From the IMG/VR virus record IMGVR_UViG_3300047554_000461, positions 1 through 27,483 of that record: DNA of 27,483 bases. One strand, written 5' to 3'. Shown here in pieces: positions 7,464 through 15,908 of this stretch. The notes beneath the pieces were generated by a model. That model saw only the letters and a program-made list of their open reading frames with translations. It was not told where the DNA came from and made no database searches. Each line of letters starts with the position of its first letter. The stretch's first letter is position 1. Made by a program: the position numbers and the translations under genes. Source of the DNA: a virus.

Positions 7464-8429
7464 CTAGTAGTTACCAATTTTTACTATATTAATATTAGAA
7501 GTTGAATCAGCTGATAACGCTCCTCCACCAACTGTAGTCGAAGCACTAGGTCTTATATCAATAAAGTCTCCTGCTAATAATCTAACAGTACCAGAGTAAG
7601 AGCCATCCATAGTAGTACTATCAAAACCTAAATGCTTATAAGCACTACCATTTTTATATAGTTTAACTCCTGCCGCAGAAGTTATAAAATTAATAGCTCC
7701 TGTTATTAAGTATAAACCTTGAGATGGTGCAGTAAACTTCCAAGCAGCGCCAGTAGTTACAGCTGCATTAGTATCAAATTCTTGAGTTGAAAAATCAATA
7801 GGCGCAGTAGGTCCATAAGTACCATTAGCTGGTAAATGATAAGCTGCTGATATTACAACAGGCGGTATTAAACTATCAACATAAGCTTTAGTAGCTGCAT
7901 CTTGTGGATTTATAGGATCAACAACATTAGTAATTAAATGAGTATTTAAACTTAAATCTGCATTAGCTGTTATTGTTGAAAATTGAACATTAAGAATTGC
8001 CGTACCTAGTACATTAACAACTGCACTAGTATTAGTATTTAAAATTAAATTTTCACTATCAGTTTGTACATCTTTATATACACCATTGGCATCGTCATAA
8101 GCATTAATTCTTAATCCAAAACTACCAGCTGCAAAATCAGATCTAAATATATCTGAATTTCCATATAAACGCATTGCAACACCGTCTACATTTGCTTTAG
8201 ATTGAAAAGCAAATGTGTTGTTTGCTGTGTTTACGCTTAATCTACCAATGTTACCGTTGTCAGTATATAGATTAGCCCAAAGCAAGGAAGAGTCACCAAG
8301 TGTTAGTGTACTAGAAGCATTTGGTAATAAATTTGTATTAATAGACGTAGTTGTTAAATTAGATAAAGCTGTGTTAGCTCCTCCGCCTCCACCGCCTTGA
8401 GCCGGATATTCTACATAAAAATCAGCCAT
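7464..8429 (-). CDS. Tail fibre-like protein with C1q/TNF-like head
   Basis: A 321-aa modular fibre protein. After a short N-terminal anchor (ADFYVEYPAQ) and a six-glycine hinge (about 12-17) come repeats typical of phage beta-helical shafts (LGDSSLLWANLYTDNGNIG). A shaft motif, LNTHLITNVVDPINPQDAATKAYVD (split here as LNTHLITNVVDP and NPQDAATKAYVD), is diagnostic of phage tail fibres. The C-terminal about 120 residues (APSQGLYLITGAINF, RLLAGDFIDIRPSAST) resemble the C1q/TNF jelly roll used in receptor binding. It follows the 123-aa gene after one base. Along with the 237-aa and 579-aa proteins it suggests several distinct host-recognition tips on one virion. Confidence 0.8.
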   Translation of the reverse strand: MADFYVEYPAQGGGGGGANTALSNLTTTSINTNLLPNASSTLTLGDSSLLWANLYTDNGNIGRLSVNTANNTFAFQSKANVDGVAMRLYGNSDIFRSDFAAGSFGLRINAYDDANGVYKDVQTDSENLILNTNTSAVVNVLGTAILNVQFSTITANADLSLNTHLITNVVDPINPQDAATKAYVDSLIPPVVISAAYHLPANGTYGPTAPIDFSTQEFDTNAAVTTGAAWKFTAPSQGLYLITGAINFITSAAGVKLYKNGSAYKHLGFDSTTMDGSYSGTVRLLAGDFIDIRPSASTTVGGGALSADSTSNINIVKIGNY

Positions 8430-8430
8430 G

Positions 8431-8802
8431 TTACATCACCTTAGCAACTACAGTTGCGTTTAAAGTACCTGTACCAGAAGTAAATGTATATTTTAGTCTA
8501 ATTGCAAAAGCTGGCATTTGATTTAAGTTAATCATTCCTTTACCTGTATTACCAGATATAGCAGCAGTTGCGCCCGTTACTTCACTCCAAGTACCAGCGT
8601 TTAATACTTTACCAGATGCATCAACTGAATAGTCATTCGAAGCTTCTACTGTTACAACACCAACGGGTGAAGTACCAGTCCAAGTAACTTGATAAGATAT
8701 CATTGATAAATTAGTTATGATTGTTGCAACTGAGGTTATATCGGCTGACATATCGCCGTCTTTGATTGCTTGAAACGGCTTTAAAAAGGGTCTTGAAGAC
8801 AT
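8431..8802 (-). CDS. Small virion protein at the head of the fibre cluster
   Basis: A 123-aa protein recognisable as a small phage beta-sandwich structural protein: QVTWTGTSPVGVVTVEASND, then WSEVTG, then INLNQMPAFAIRLKYTF and a GTGTLNATVVAK terminus. It is the first gene after a 58-bp gap that holds a putative promoter and a hairpin. Its ribosome binding site (AAGGAG, about 8809-8814) is embedded in the hairpin stem, so translation may depend on opening that stem. Structural role is inferred from family resemblance and context. Confidence 0.7.
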   Translation of the reverse strand: MSSRPFLKPFQAIKDGDMSADITSVATIITNLSMISYQVTWTGTSPVGVVTVEASNDYSVDASGKVLNAGTWSEVTGATAAISGNTGKGMINLNQMPAFAIRLKYTFTSGTGTLNATVVAKVM

Positions 8803-8863
8803 ATTATAGGCTCCTTATGGGTTTAAACGCTTGATTGCGTAGCTATAAGAGCCCAAATGTCTA
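8803..8863 (-). promoter_or_regulatory. Intergenic control site: degenerate late-promoter motif plus hairpin
   Basis: One of only four noteworthy gaps on the structural strand. At 8841-8863 a 23-bp segment matches the motif at 15468-15490 and 22804-22826 at 15 of 23 positions, including the full TAGACA block and a TCTT core. It is followed in transcription direction by a hairpin: GGCTCTTAT (8853-8845) pairs with ATAAGGAGCC (8817-8808) with one bulge, enclosing an inner GCGT/ACGC pair set. The stem contains the ribosome binding site of the 123-aa gene. It could be a late promoter followed by an RNase processing site, in the place of T7 phi-17. No U-run follows, so a terminator is less likely. 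Confidence 0.45.
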
Positions 8864-11800
8864 TTTCATTTTGTTTGTTTCTGACTTTTGTAACGGTGTC
8901 ATATAACTAGCGTTGATTTTACCTAGTTTAGCTGTGTTTTTACTAGCTCCAGGGGCCGGACCTTGTTGTTGATTAGTTATTTTTTGCTGATGTACAGCTT
9001 GTGCAGCTAATATTGAACTAGGTTGCATTGTAGTATCTAATGCTTGACCTAAGAATAACGATGTAGAAACTCGTTGTTTATATGGCATTTGTTTATCAGC
9101 AGCTTCTAAATTGCTTATTTCATTGGTAATATTAGTTACATATTTACTATAAAGGTATGGATATATACCGTTTAAATCTTCTATATCACTAGTTTGTAGT
9201 GTACCGTCTTTAATATGTTGTAATACAACTAAAGGGTTTTGAGCAATGTCTAAAGCTCTGTAATATCTTTGTTTTTGTGCTTCTGATGGTTCAATTGGCT
9301 TATCTAATACTGATGGTTTATACGGTTGTGGTTTTAACGCTTGTAAATATTGTACTGCACCTGTGGCACTAGCGGCTAATGATGCTTGATGATTAGGCAT
9401 ATAGTGAGCTAAGTCAGTATTACCTAAACTATCCATTAACGCATAAGGATTTTCTTCTAATTTTTTTAGTTTTTTAGCCAATTTATCTCTAGATTCTTGA
9501 TCAGGTATATCGTTTATAACAGTTTTAACACTAGCATTAAATAAGTTTTTAGTAGCTTTACCTAGTTTATTTTCGAATTTATATGTATCATGTATAGCTT
9601 CAACCATTGCTTTAAAAGCTGTAGATTGTACTGGTTTGTCACTAGCCATAAACTTTAAATACGCTAATCTAATTGCATCCGGTATATTACGTCCAGTTGC
9701 TTGTGCTACTTCACCAGCTAAATAACCTAATAATGGGTTTTGTCCCATTATTGCAGCTGCTCCAGCTAATGCAGATTGAGGCATTTTATCAAATACTTTA
9801 GTCATCCATCCAGCAGTACCAGATGATTTAGGACTAGGTATTCCAGTTAATACGTCTGTAGCTGATTTAACCATCGACATAGTATCAGGTGATATTAATG
9901 ATTCAACATATTCTTTTTTACCGGCTAAACCTTTATCTATTAGATCAGCAAGTTTTTTAACATTGATTTCTTGACCTTCTTTTGCACTTAAAAAAGCTGG
10001 TTTAACAAATTCTTTAAACTCTGCTTGTTTAACTTTGTTTAAAGTTTCAGGAAAGTTTTGTTGTAAGAATGGTATAAAGTCAGCATTATTTTTAATTGAA
10101 AATTTATTTAATAGTTGTTCAGCTGACAATTTATCTGTAAGTTTATTTTCTAATGTCTTAGCACCGTAGAAATCACCGACACCTAAGTGATTAGTTAACT
10201 CATCAGACATATTAGCAAAGTCTCTGTATTGTTTATTTAATAAGTTACGTTCTTCTATTAATTGATTAGCAATGTTTACATCGCTTACATCTTTGATTTG
10301 CTTAACTATTTCACGTTCTTGTAAATCAGATATAGCTTCTTTAATATCTCGTAATGCGTTGATTTCGTTATAATCGCCACCTACTTTTAAACCTTTTATT
10401 TTATCATTGATTTCAGTTTTAAGTTTATCTAAACCACCAACTGTATCTTTAGCTAATATACGATCAGCATATTGTTGATAAGTTTTAAAATAAGGGCTAT
10501 CAGCTCCTATTTTACTTACACCATTCTCTAACATACTGGTATAGTGTTCTAGTTTAGCGTCATCTGATAATTTAATTTCTTTAGCAAGCTCATCACGTTC
10601 TTTAAACTTTTGTTCAAATGGTGAGTATTTAGTATTGTATTCTTTTTTAAACGTTTCTAATAAATCATTACCAGCTTCTGATTTTGAATAATACATCATT
10701 TCATTAGGATCAACGTTTAATGTCTCTAATACAGCTTTTTCAGCTTGTTTATGTGCATTGTCAATTGATGCTAATACTTCACTGTTTTGCACTTCTTTTA
10801 ATACATTAAATTTATTAACTAAATTAGGATCTTTACTTACTGCCGCTCTTAGTAATGGATCACTGTCAACACCAATAGCTCTCATTGATGCTTCAAGTTC
10901 TTCTGGTAAGAATAAAGTTTTACCAGACATTCTGTCGTACATTGTATTTAACGTATCATCTAGTTTTTTACCAGCTGTAGCTTTCCATAACTCAGATGTT
11001 CCGCCCATTACGCCACCTAATGCACCACCCAGTACGCCAGCTAAGCCTATATTACCTATAGCTGATTGCATTGAAGCATCTGGATCTTTTAATATTACTT
11101 TAGATATTTCATCACTACCTTGTTGAACCATGTTTTCAACGGCTTCTTGAACAACTTTACTACCTATTTTACCTAATACAGATGTTTTTTCAGCTAAACC
11201 AGCAGCTTTAGTTATAGCTTGACCAGCTTTTGACATTACAGCTGCTTCACCTGTACCCGTAAACATACCTATACCTAAACCAGCTGCTTCACCAACACCC
11301 TTAGTAATAGGATTTAATGCCGCTCTAGCTCTTATATCATCAGGATTTTGTCCTAATTCAGTTTGTAATAATGGCGCTAATGGTCCAGCTATTCCCTCTG
11401 CAATACCTTCAACCGCTGTTAAAGCTATTTGACCAGGTGTTTCATATTTACTAGTGTCTTCTGTTTCATCAAATGCAGGTAATCTTTCTTGTGGAATATC
11501 CATTGTTTGATCAAACGAAGGCATATCTTGAACCATTCCACCTTCGGCATAACCTTCTAATGGTTGTTCAGGTTGTTGATCATTAGAAGGCATTAATAAT
11601 CCAGTAGCAGGTACCGCCGCAACTCCAGCAAGTTCAGTACCTTTTCCACCTACATGTTTATATCTAGGATCAAATGCTGCACCTGGTGCTCTATCTGCTC
11701 CTCCGCCTTTAATTACAGATCTAGATGCTTGTTGAGTGTTTGCTAATGTATTTAAAGCATCATCAGTTATTTGTTTTTGAAACGCAGGGTTAGCGTTAAA

Positions 11801-12352
11801 TAACTCTTCAGTTACATTTTTTGCAGCTTTAACAGCTTGAGTGTCTTTGTTAACTACTCTATGAGGTGCCCAATCTCTTTGTGGATGAGGACCAAACACT
11901 TTATCTAAAGCATCAAGAAATTTTGCAGCTTTTGGTCCACCAGCAGCTACAATATTATTAGCTTCTTGAGCACTTAAAACATTAGATACTATTTTTAACG
12001 GTTCTTCACCATGTTGTTTAACGACATTAGCTATTTCATTAAGTTTTAAACCTAGCATATTAGCGTAATCTTTAGATTTAACGCCTCCAGAAAAGTTTAA
12101 AGCCATGTTTTCAGGTAAGTTTTGAAATTGTTCTTCTCTATCGCCTTTAGATACCATCGGTATTTTATCAGATGTAGTATCTAAATTTAAATCAGGCATT
12201 ACTTTATTAATTAACTCTGCACTAACATTTATACCAGAGTTTAATGCCGCTCTTATTACGTTTGCTGGATCTTCATAATCATATTCGTTAAATAGTTTTG
12301 GATCTATTTCTTTTTGAAGCTCTAGTATTTGTTTTTTGGTTTTAGAATCCAT
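8861..12352 (-). CDS. Large internal virion protein (gp16-like position)
   Basis: An 1163-aa protein, the largest in the window. The position (after the 404- and 612-aa genes, before fibres) matches T7 gp16, which crosses the envelope during DNA ejection; homology is not evident. There is no lytic transglycosylase signature. Visible: a helical N-terminus, a GGGADRAPGAAFDPRYK stretch (216-232), a YAEGGMV motif (268-274) shared with its two neighbours, a Gly/Ala hydrophobic segment NIGLAGVLGGALGGVMGG (434-451), and a long Lys/Glu-rich coiled-coil zone (about 520-820). Two further Ala/Gly segments (GEAAGLGIGMF at 354-364; ALAGAAAIMGQNPLLGYL near 860) could insert in membranes. It starts after an AAAGGATAG site, 8 bases from the preceding stop. 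Virion/ejection role is inferred. Confidence 0.72.
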   Translation of the reverse strand: MDSKTKKQILELQKEIDPKLFNEYDYEDPANVIRAALNSGINVSAELINKVMPDLNLDTTSDKIPMVSKGDREEQFQNLPENMALNFSGGVKSKDYANMLGLKLNEIANVVKQHGEEPLKIVSNVLSAQEANNIVAAGGPKAAKFLDALDKVFGPHPQRDWAPHRVVNKDTQAVKAAKNVTEELFNANPAFQKQITDDALNTLANTQQASRSVIKGGGADRAPGAAFDPRYKHVGGKGTELAGVAAVPATGLLMPSNDQQPEQPLEGYAEGGMVQDMPSFDQTMDIPQERLPAFDETEDTSKYETPGQIALTAVEGIAEGIAGPLAPLLQTELGQNPDDIRARAALNPITKGVGEAAGLGIGMFTGTGEAAVMSKAGQAITKAAGLAEKTSVLGKIGSKVVQEAVENMVQQGSDEISKVILKDPDASMQSAIGNIGLAGVLGGALGGVMGGTSELWKATAGKKLDDTLNTMYDRMSGKTLFLPEELEASMRAIGVDSDPLLRAAVSKDPNLVNKFNVLKEVQNSEVLASIDNAHKQAEKAVLETLNVDPNEMMYYSKSEAGNDLLETFKKEYNTKYSPFEQKFKERDELAKEIKLSDDAKLEHYTSMLENGVSKIGADSPYFKTYQQYADRILAKDTVGGLDKLKTEINDKIKGLKVGGDYNEINALRDIKEAISDLQEREIVKQIKDVSDVNIANQLIEERNLLNKQYRDFANMSDELTNHLGVGDFYGAKTLENKLTDKLSAEQLLNKFSIKNNADFIPFLQQNFPETLNKVKQAEFKEFVKPAFLSAKEGQEINVKKLADLIDKGLAGKKEYVESLISPDTMSMVKSATDVLTGIPSPKSSGTAGWMTKVFDKMPQSALAGAAAIMGQNPLLGYLAGEVAQATGRNIPDAIRLAYLKFMASDKPVQSTAFKAMVEAIHDTYKFENKLGKATKNLFNASVKTVINDIPDQESRDKLAKKLKKLEENPYALMDSLGNTDLAHYMPNHQASLAASATGAVQYLQALKPQPYKPSVLDKPIEPSEAQKQRYYRALDIAQNPLVVLQHIKDGTLQTSDIEDLNGIYPYLYSKYVTNITNEISNLEAADKQMPYKQRVSTSLFLGQALDTTMQPSSILAAQAVHQQKITNQQQGPAPGASKNTAKLGKINASYMTPLQKSETNKMK

Positions 12353-12360
12353 TCTATCCT

Positions 12361-14199
12361 TTATTTATAACGTAAAGGCTGTTTAGTTACAGCGTCATAT
12401 ATGACTATTCTACCATCTTTGGTTACTCTTTCAATAGTTTTTTGTGTAGGAATTTGTGGTTTTAAACCGTTAGCTTGTAACATAGCGTTGTAGTTATTAG
12501 CCATTCTTTGTTCTAACGAATCTAATTTAGTCATACTGTTAGAATCTAAAGATGTCATACTTGTAACATCAGGTATTAAGTTCATTAATAATTCACGTTC
12601 ACCATCAGACATTGCACCTGGTCCAGTGATAGGCATTCTTAATCTACCAATTAGTGATTGTCTAATAGTATCTGCTTCTGCTCTTAAATTAGGGCTAAAA
12701 GATTTACCAGTTTTAGCTAATATTTCTCTAAGTCTATTAACATCTTGTTTAACTGTGTCAACCGCTGTTTTCATTTCTCTAACGCCTTTAGCACCTTCGT
12801 TAGTTGTAGCAAGACCGACACCTGGTACTGATCTTTCACGTAATTCTTTAGCTGACTTAGGATCTAAGTTTTCTAAAGCATTAATCATAGCGTCCATGTT
12901 TTGTGGATCTTTACCTATTTGATTTTTAATATCAGCTAGCGTTTGGTTTTTAGCAAGTTCTTGTAATTGACCTTGTTTTTCTAATTCAAGTTTACCAATT
13001 AATTGAACAGCTTGAGCTTGCGCCATTGGTGTTTTAGCTTTAGCAGCTGCAAGTTTTAATTTAGTTGTTAAAGAATCGTTAAGCATGATTCTAGTCATTG
13101 TTGTAGCATCTTGAACGTTTTTAAAATGTTCTAAATTAGCTTTAAGTAAATTATGTGAACTGTTTAGATTTGTTTTCATAGCTTCTAAACTTTCGTTCAT
13201 TTGATGTTTTAACATTTCAGCAGCGGCGTTTGGTCCATTTTGTGCTGGTTGAAATCCAGCTATAATCATACCAATAGCTGCCATTAATTTGCTATGACCT
13301 GGTACTTTATCACCATTTGGTAATGTGTATCCAGTCCAATATTTATCTGGGTTAATGTACCCAGCTTCAATGTCTTTTTGAAATGCTTGTCTATCAGCTT
13401 CTAATGATTGTAGTTTTTCATTATAAGCATTAGTAATATTTTTTTCTTGTATAGCGGCTTGTTGTAACGCTTGTACTTCTTCTTCACCTAACTGAGCTTC
13501 TGCTGCTGCTTGTTGTAATATACCAGCTTTAAGGATAGAGTCACCAAGGTTAACAGATGGAGCCATTGTTTGTGGCTGTTGTATTTCAGGTTGTTGTATT
13601 TGTTGTTCAACAGGTGTAGCTAATGACGGTTGTTGTTCAAGTTGTCCGTTAGCATTTGGTAATACAGGTTGTGTAGGTTCTGCTAATGGAGCTAAACCTA
13701 ATCTCGAACGTTGTTGATTTTCAGCTTGAATATTTTGTAATTGTTGTTGACGGTATTGTTCACGCTCAAGTGCACCAGCTTCTAATTGAGCTTTTTCTCT
13801 TTCCATTTCTGACAATGCAAATTTGTTTATTGCATCTGGAGTCATGTGTGGATATTGTTTACTAATCTGTTCAACTTTAGCTTGATATTGATATTCAGGT
13901 GATGGTTGAGTTAATACAGGTTGGTTAACATCGAAGTTTGTATTTGGAAATGGTTGCTCAGGTACGTCAGCTGCAATGTATGGTGGTATTTCTCCACCTT
14001 CGGCCATTTTAATAGGCTCTTTAACTTCTTTAGTTTCTTGTTTAGGAGCAAGTTCTTGTAATCTTTTAATATTGTCTTTTGACAATGTTTTATGATGTAA
14101 TATAATTTGATGCTTATCTTTTTTATGTTCTAATGTTGTGCAATTATCATCAGATGAAACATATTTAAAGTTTTTAAAATCAAGTTTTATATTACTCAT
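12361..14199 (-). CDS. Internal virion protein (gp15-like position)
   Basis: A 612-aa protein. The N-terminal about 50 residues form a small module (DFKNFKYVSSDDNCTTLEHK, then HQIILHHKTLS) that recurs at the start of structural proteins in many phages. It is followed by the shared MAEGGEIP motif (65-72), a Gln/Pro-rich linker (about 85-215) and helical regions with a hydrophobic patch SKLMAAIGMIIAGFQPAQNG (about 303-322). The C-terminal motif RLRMPITGPGAMSDGERE (about 519-536) is common in podovirus internal or core proteins. It lies 4 bases after the 404-aa stop. It likely forms part of the ejectosome with the 404- and 1163-aa products; assignment is by order and motif, not by clear gp15 homology. 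Confidence 0.7.
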   Translation of the reverse strand: MSNIKLDFKNFKYVSSDDNCTTLEHKKDKHQIILHHKTLSKDNIKRLQELAPKQETKEVKEPIKMAEGGEIPPYIAADVPEQPFPNTNFDVNQPVLTQPSPEYQYQAKVEQISKQYPHMTPDAINKFALSEMEREKAQLEAGALEREQYRQQQLQNIQAENQQRSRLGLAPLAEPTQPVLPNANGQLEQQPSLATPVEQQIQQPEIQQPQTMAPSVNLGDSILKAGILQQAAAEAQLGEEEVQALQQAAIQEKNITNAYNEKLQSLEADRQAFQKDIEAGYINPDKYWTGYTLPNGDKVPGHSKLMAAIGMIIAGFQPAQNGPNAAAEMLKHQMNESLEAMKTNLNSSHNLLKANLEHFKNVQDATTMTRIMLNDSLTTKLKLAAAKAKTPMAQAQAVQLIGKLELEKQGQLQELAKNQTLADIKNQIGKDPQNMDAMINALENLDPKSAKELRERSVPGVGLATTNEGAKGVREMKTAVDTVKQDVNRLREILAKTGKSFSPNLRAEADTIRQSLIGRLRMPITGPGAMSDGERELLMNLIPDVTSMTSLDSNSMTKLDSLEQRMANNYNAMLQANGLKPQIPTQKTIERVTKDGRIVIYDAVTKQPLRYK

Positions 14200-14203
14200 A
14201 TTA

Positions 14204-15418
14204 CTACTTTTTAATGTGTTGTTTGTTTAATATAGCGGCAACAAATTCAGCTGATTTTTTAGCTGCATCTTTACCATGAACTATAGATCTAGGGATAATT
14301 ATCCCGCCTTCTTTTAACATTGCTGGAACTGTGTCGTTAGCGTAACTGTCACCTTGAACTTTAGCTACACCTGGGATAGTTTTACCTACTGTTAATGGGC
14401 TAGCTCCACCTTTTACTTTAGCTAAATCTTCTGGAGCTATGTATTTTTCTCCAGGACTTACTAATGCAGGTACTTGACCACCTTCGGCCATTTTAACGGG
14501 GCTATTAAAATATTGTGCGATTCTTGACATGGGTTGTTCAGATTTAATTTCTCCACCTGATGCCATATTAATAGGTTGTTGCCTATGCATCATTCCACCA
14601 GATCCAGCAGAACCACCGCCTCCAGCAGTCATCATTCCTCCACCGCCAAAGCCTCCACCCATTCCGCCCATTGGGATACCAGTCATTGCTGAACTTACTC
14701 CACTGGCTACACCTTGAGCTATTTTAGCTTGTCTATCCAAATTTGCAGCGGCAATTCCAGAATTGTATTGATTAGCTTGTGAAATATTACCTACAGCTGC
14801 TTGGTTTCTATTACCTATTGCTTGTAGTATATTACCTTGTGAATTTAATGCAGTATTAGCTAATTGATTTTGAGCATTTAGCTGATTTTGAGCTTGTTGT
14901 CCTGCAATATTACCCATGTTATTTAAAGCTGCTAATTGTTGATTAGCTTGTAATGCAGCACCTTGTCCGACAGCTTGTTGTTGTAAGTTAGCGCCTTGTT
15001 GTGCAGCAAGTCTAGCTATTAACGCAGGATTAGTAGCAGCGCCTCTTTGTCCGGCCATTAATGCAGCTTGGTTAGCTATATTAGCACCTGTTTGTTGGTT
15101 TAACATAGCTTGAGCAGGATTTGGTCCTACTCCACTTGCTATATTTTGCATTTGATTGTAAACATTAGTTTGATTTTGTAATCCGTTTTGGGCTTGAATT
15201 GCTTGTAAAAAGGCTTGTTGTTGAGCAATTGTATCTTGAACGTTTTTGTATTGTTGATTAGCTTGTTCAGCTGTGGCAGGTTCTATTAATGAAGTTTGCT
15301 GAACTGAATCAGCGCCTTCATACAATTTTCTAGCTCCACCGAGTATATCAGTTCCTAATATACCGCCGCTTGTTATTTTTTTTAAACCTTTTTCTAACGT
15401 AGATCCTATATTACCCAT
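14204..15418 (-). CDS. Internal virion protein (gp14-like position) with PALVSPGE domain
   Basis: A 404-aa protein. Residues about 50-230 are Gln/Asn/Ala-rich helices (QQQAFLQAIQAQ, NQLNAQNQLANTALNSQGN). A Gly/Met-rich linker (GMGGGFGGGG, about 245-280) leads to MASGGEI and then MAEGGQVPALVSPGEKYIAP (from about 310). The last 95 residues form a compact module with GDSYANDTVPAMLKEGGIII and a basic helical end. This A-x-GG-x-VPALVSPGE module is frequent in internal structural proteins of podoviruses. It is the first gene after the strong 23-bp promoter-like motif at 15468-15490. Expected to be ejected with the DNA or form the internal core; inferred from synteny with T7 gene 14. Confidence 0.72.
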   Translation of the reverse strand: MGNIGSTLEKGLKKITSGGILGTDILGGARKLYEGADSVQQTSLIEPATAEQANQQYKNVQDTIAQQQAFLQAIQAQNGLQNQTNVYNQMQNIASGVGPNPAQAMLNQQTGANIANQAALMAGQRGAATNPALIARLAAQQGANLQQQAVGQGAALQANQQLAALNNMGNIAGQQAQNQLNAQNQLANTALNSQGNILQAIGNRNQAAVGNISQANQYNSGIAAANLDRQAKIAQGVASGVSSAMTGIPMGGMGGGFGGGGMMTAGGGGSAGSGGMMHRQQPINMASGGEIKSEQPMSRIAQYFNSPVKMAEGGQVPALVSPGEKYIAPEDLAKVKGGASPLTVGKTIPGVAKVQGDSYANDTVPAMLKEGGIIIPRSIVHGKDAAKKSAEFVAAILNKQHIKK

Positions 15419-15467
15419 TATTTGAATGTTTCCTTTATATAAAAGAATAACGTTGCGACAAACGACT

Positions 15468-15490
15468 TGTCAAAAGATACTATTTGTCTA
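15468..15490 (-). promoter_or_regulatory. Putative late phage promoter, copy A
   Basis: On the minus strand this 23-bp segment reads TAGACA, four bases AATA, then GTATCTTTTGACA. It is identical at 21 of 23 positions to 22804-22826; both differences are transitions. It lies 50 bp upstream of the ATG of the 404-aa gene and overlaps the last codons and TAG stop of the GNAT-like gene. Although TTGACA alone resembles a sigma-70 -35 box, no good -10 box stands 16-18 bp downstream here or at copy B, and the conservation extends upstream of TTGACA. That favours recognition by a phage RNA polymerase or a phage sigma factor. Confidence 0.65.
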
Positions 15491-15893
15491 ATAATGTTAA
15501 GCCTATAGCCGCTTCATTAATAGGTTTAAAGCCTATTTCTGAGGCTCGTTTAAATACACCGTTATCACTTGTTAACGCTAAAATACCTTTTAATTTCAAT
15601 CTTTTAGCTTCGTCTAATAATGATTCTACTACGACTTTAATACCTTCATGTCTTACTAAACTACCATAGTATTTGTTTGAACATAAGGTATCTATTTGAG
15701 CAAAACATGGTTCTAATCGTCTTAAAAACCCAGCTGCTATTGGAGTTTTACCCATATAAGCAATATAACCTATTTTAGGTAATGTTTTCATTTCTATTGT
15801 AGCTATGTCTTGGTAGCTTTGACTTTCTAATATCTCTAATAAATCTTTAAAATGCTTAAACTTAAATGCGTGAATAGTGATATTATTTTCCAG
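15480..15893 (-). CDS. GNAT-fold protein, T7 gp13-like position, non-ATG start
   Basis: The first in-frame ATG is at 15791 (103 aa), but the frame stays open upstream to a TAA at 15906-15908 and reads as sensible protein (NNITIHAFKFKHFKDLLEIL, then SQSYQDIATIEMK). An AAGGAG site (15907-15902) stands 8 bases before CTG at 15893 and 2 bases before ATT at 15899. I therefore place the start at CTG 15893 (137 aa); ATT is the alternative. The sequence looks like a GNAT acyltransferase fold: GYIAYMGKTPIAAGFLRR (strands), LKGILALTSDNGVFKRASEI and GFKPI at the end. Length and position between nozzle and gp14-like genes match T7 gp13 (138 aa). Enzymatic activity is uncertain. Confidence 0.72.
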   Translation of the reverse strand: MENNITIHAFKFKHFKDLLEILESQSYQDIATIEMKTLPKIGYIAYMGKTPIAAGFLRRLEPCFAQIDTLCSNKYYGSLVRHEGIKVVVESLLDEAKRLKLKGILALTSDNGVFKRASEIGFKPINEAAIGLTLLDK

Positions 15894-15908
15894 ATTAATT
15901 ACTCCTTA

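Noticed and set aside
4682-8429. Diversity-generating retroelement acting on the fibre genes
   Set aside because: No reverse transcriptase and no template/variable repeat pair were seen in the window.
10758-11126. 122-aa plus-strand ORF inside the 1163-aa gene
   Set aside because: Antisense shadow with low-complexity Ser/Pro/Leu sequence, typical of the complement of Ala/Gly-rich coding.
14069-14082. TTGTC-TTTT-GACAA palindrome resembling part of the promoter motif
   Set aside because: It is inside the 612-aa coding sequence, on the other sense for the match, and lacks the TAGACA block.
15440-15476. Plain sigma-70 promoter using the TTGACA in motif A (and in motif B)
   Set aside because: No TATAAT-like box stands 16-18 bp downstream at either site, and conservation extends 17 bp upstream of TTGACA instead.
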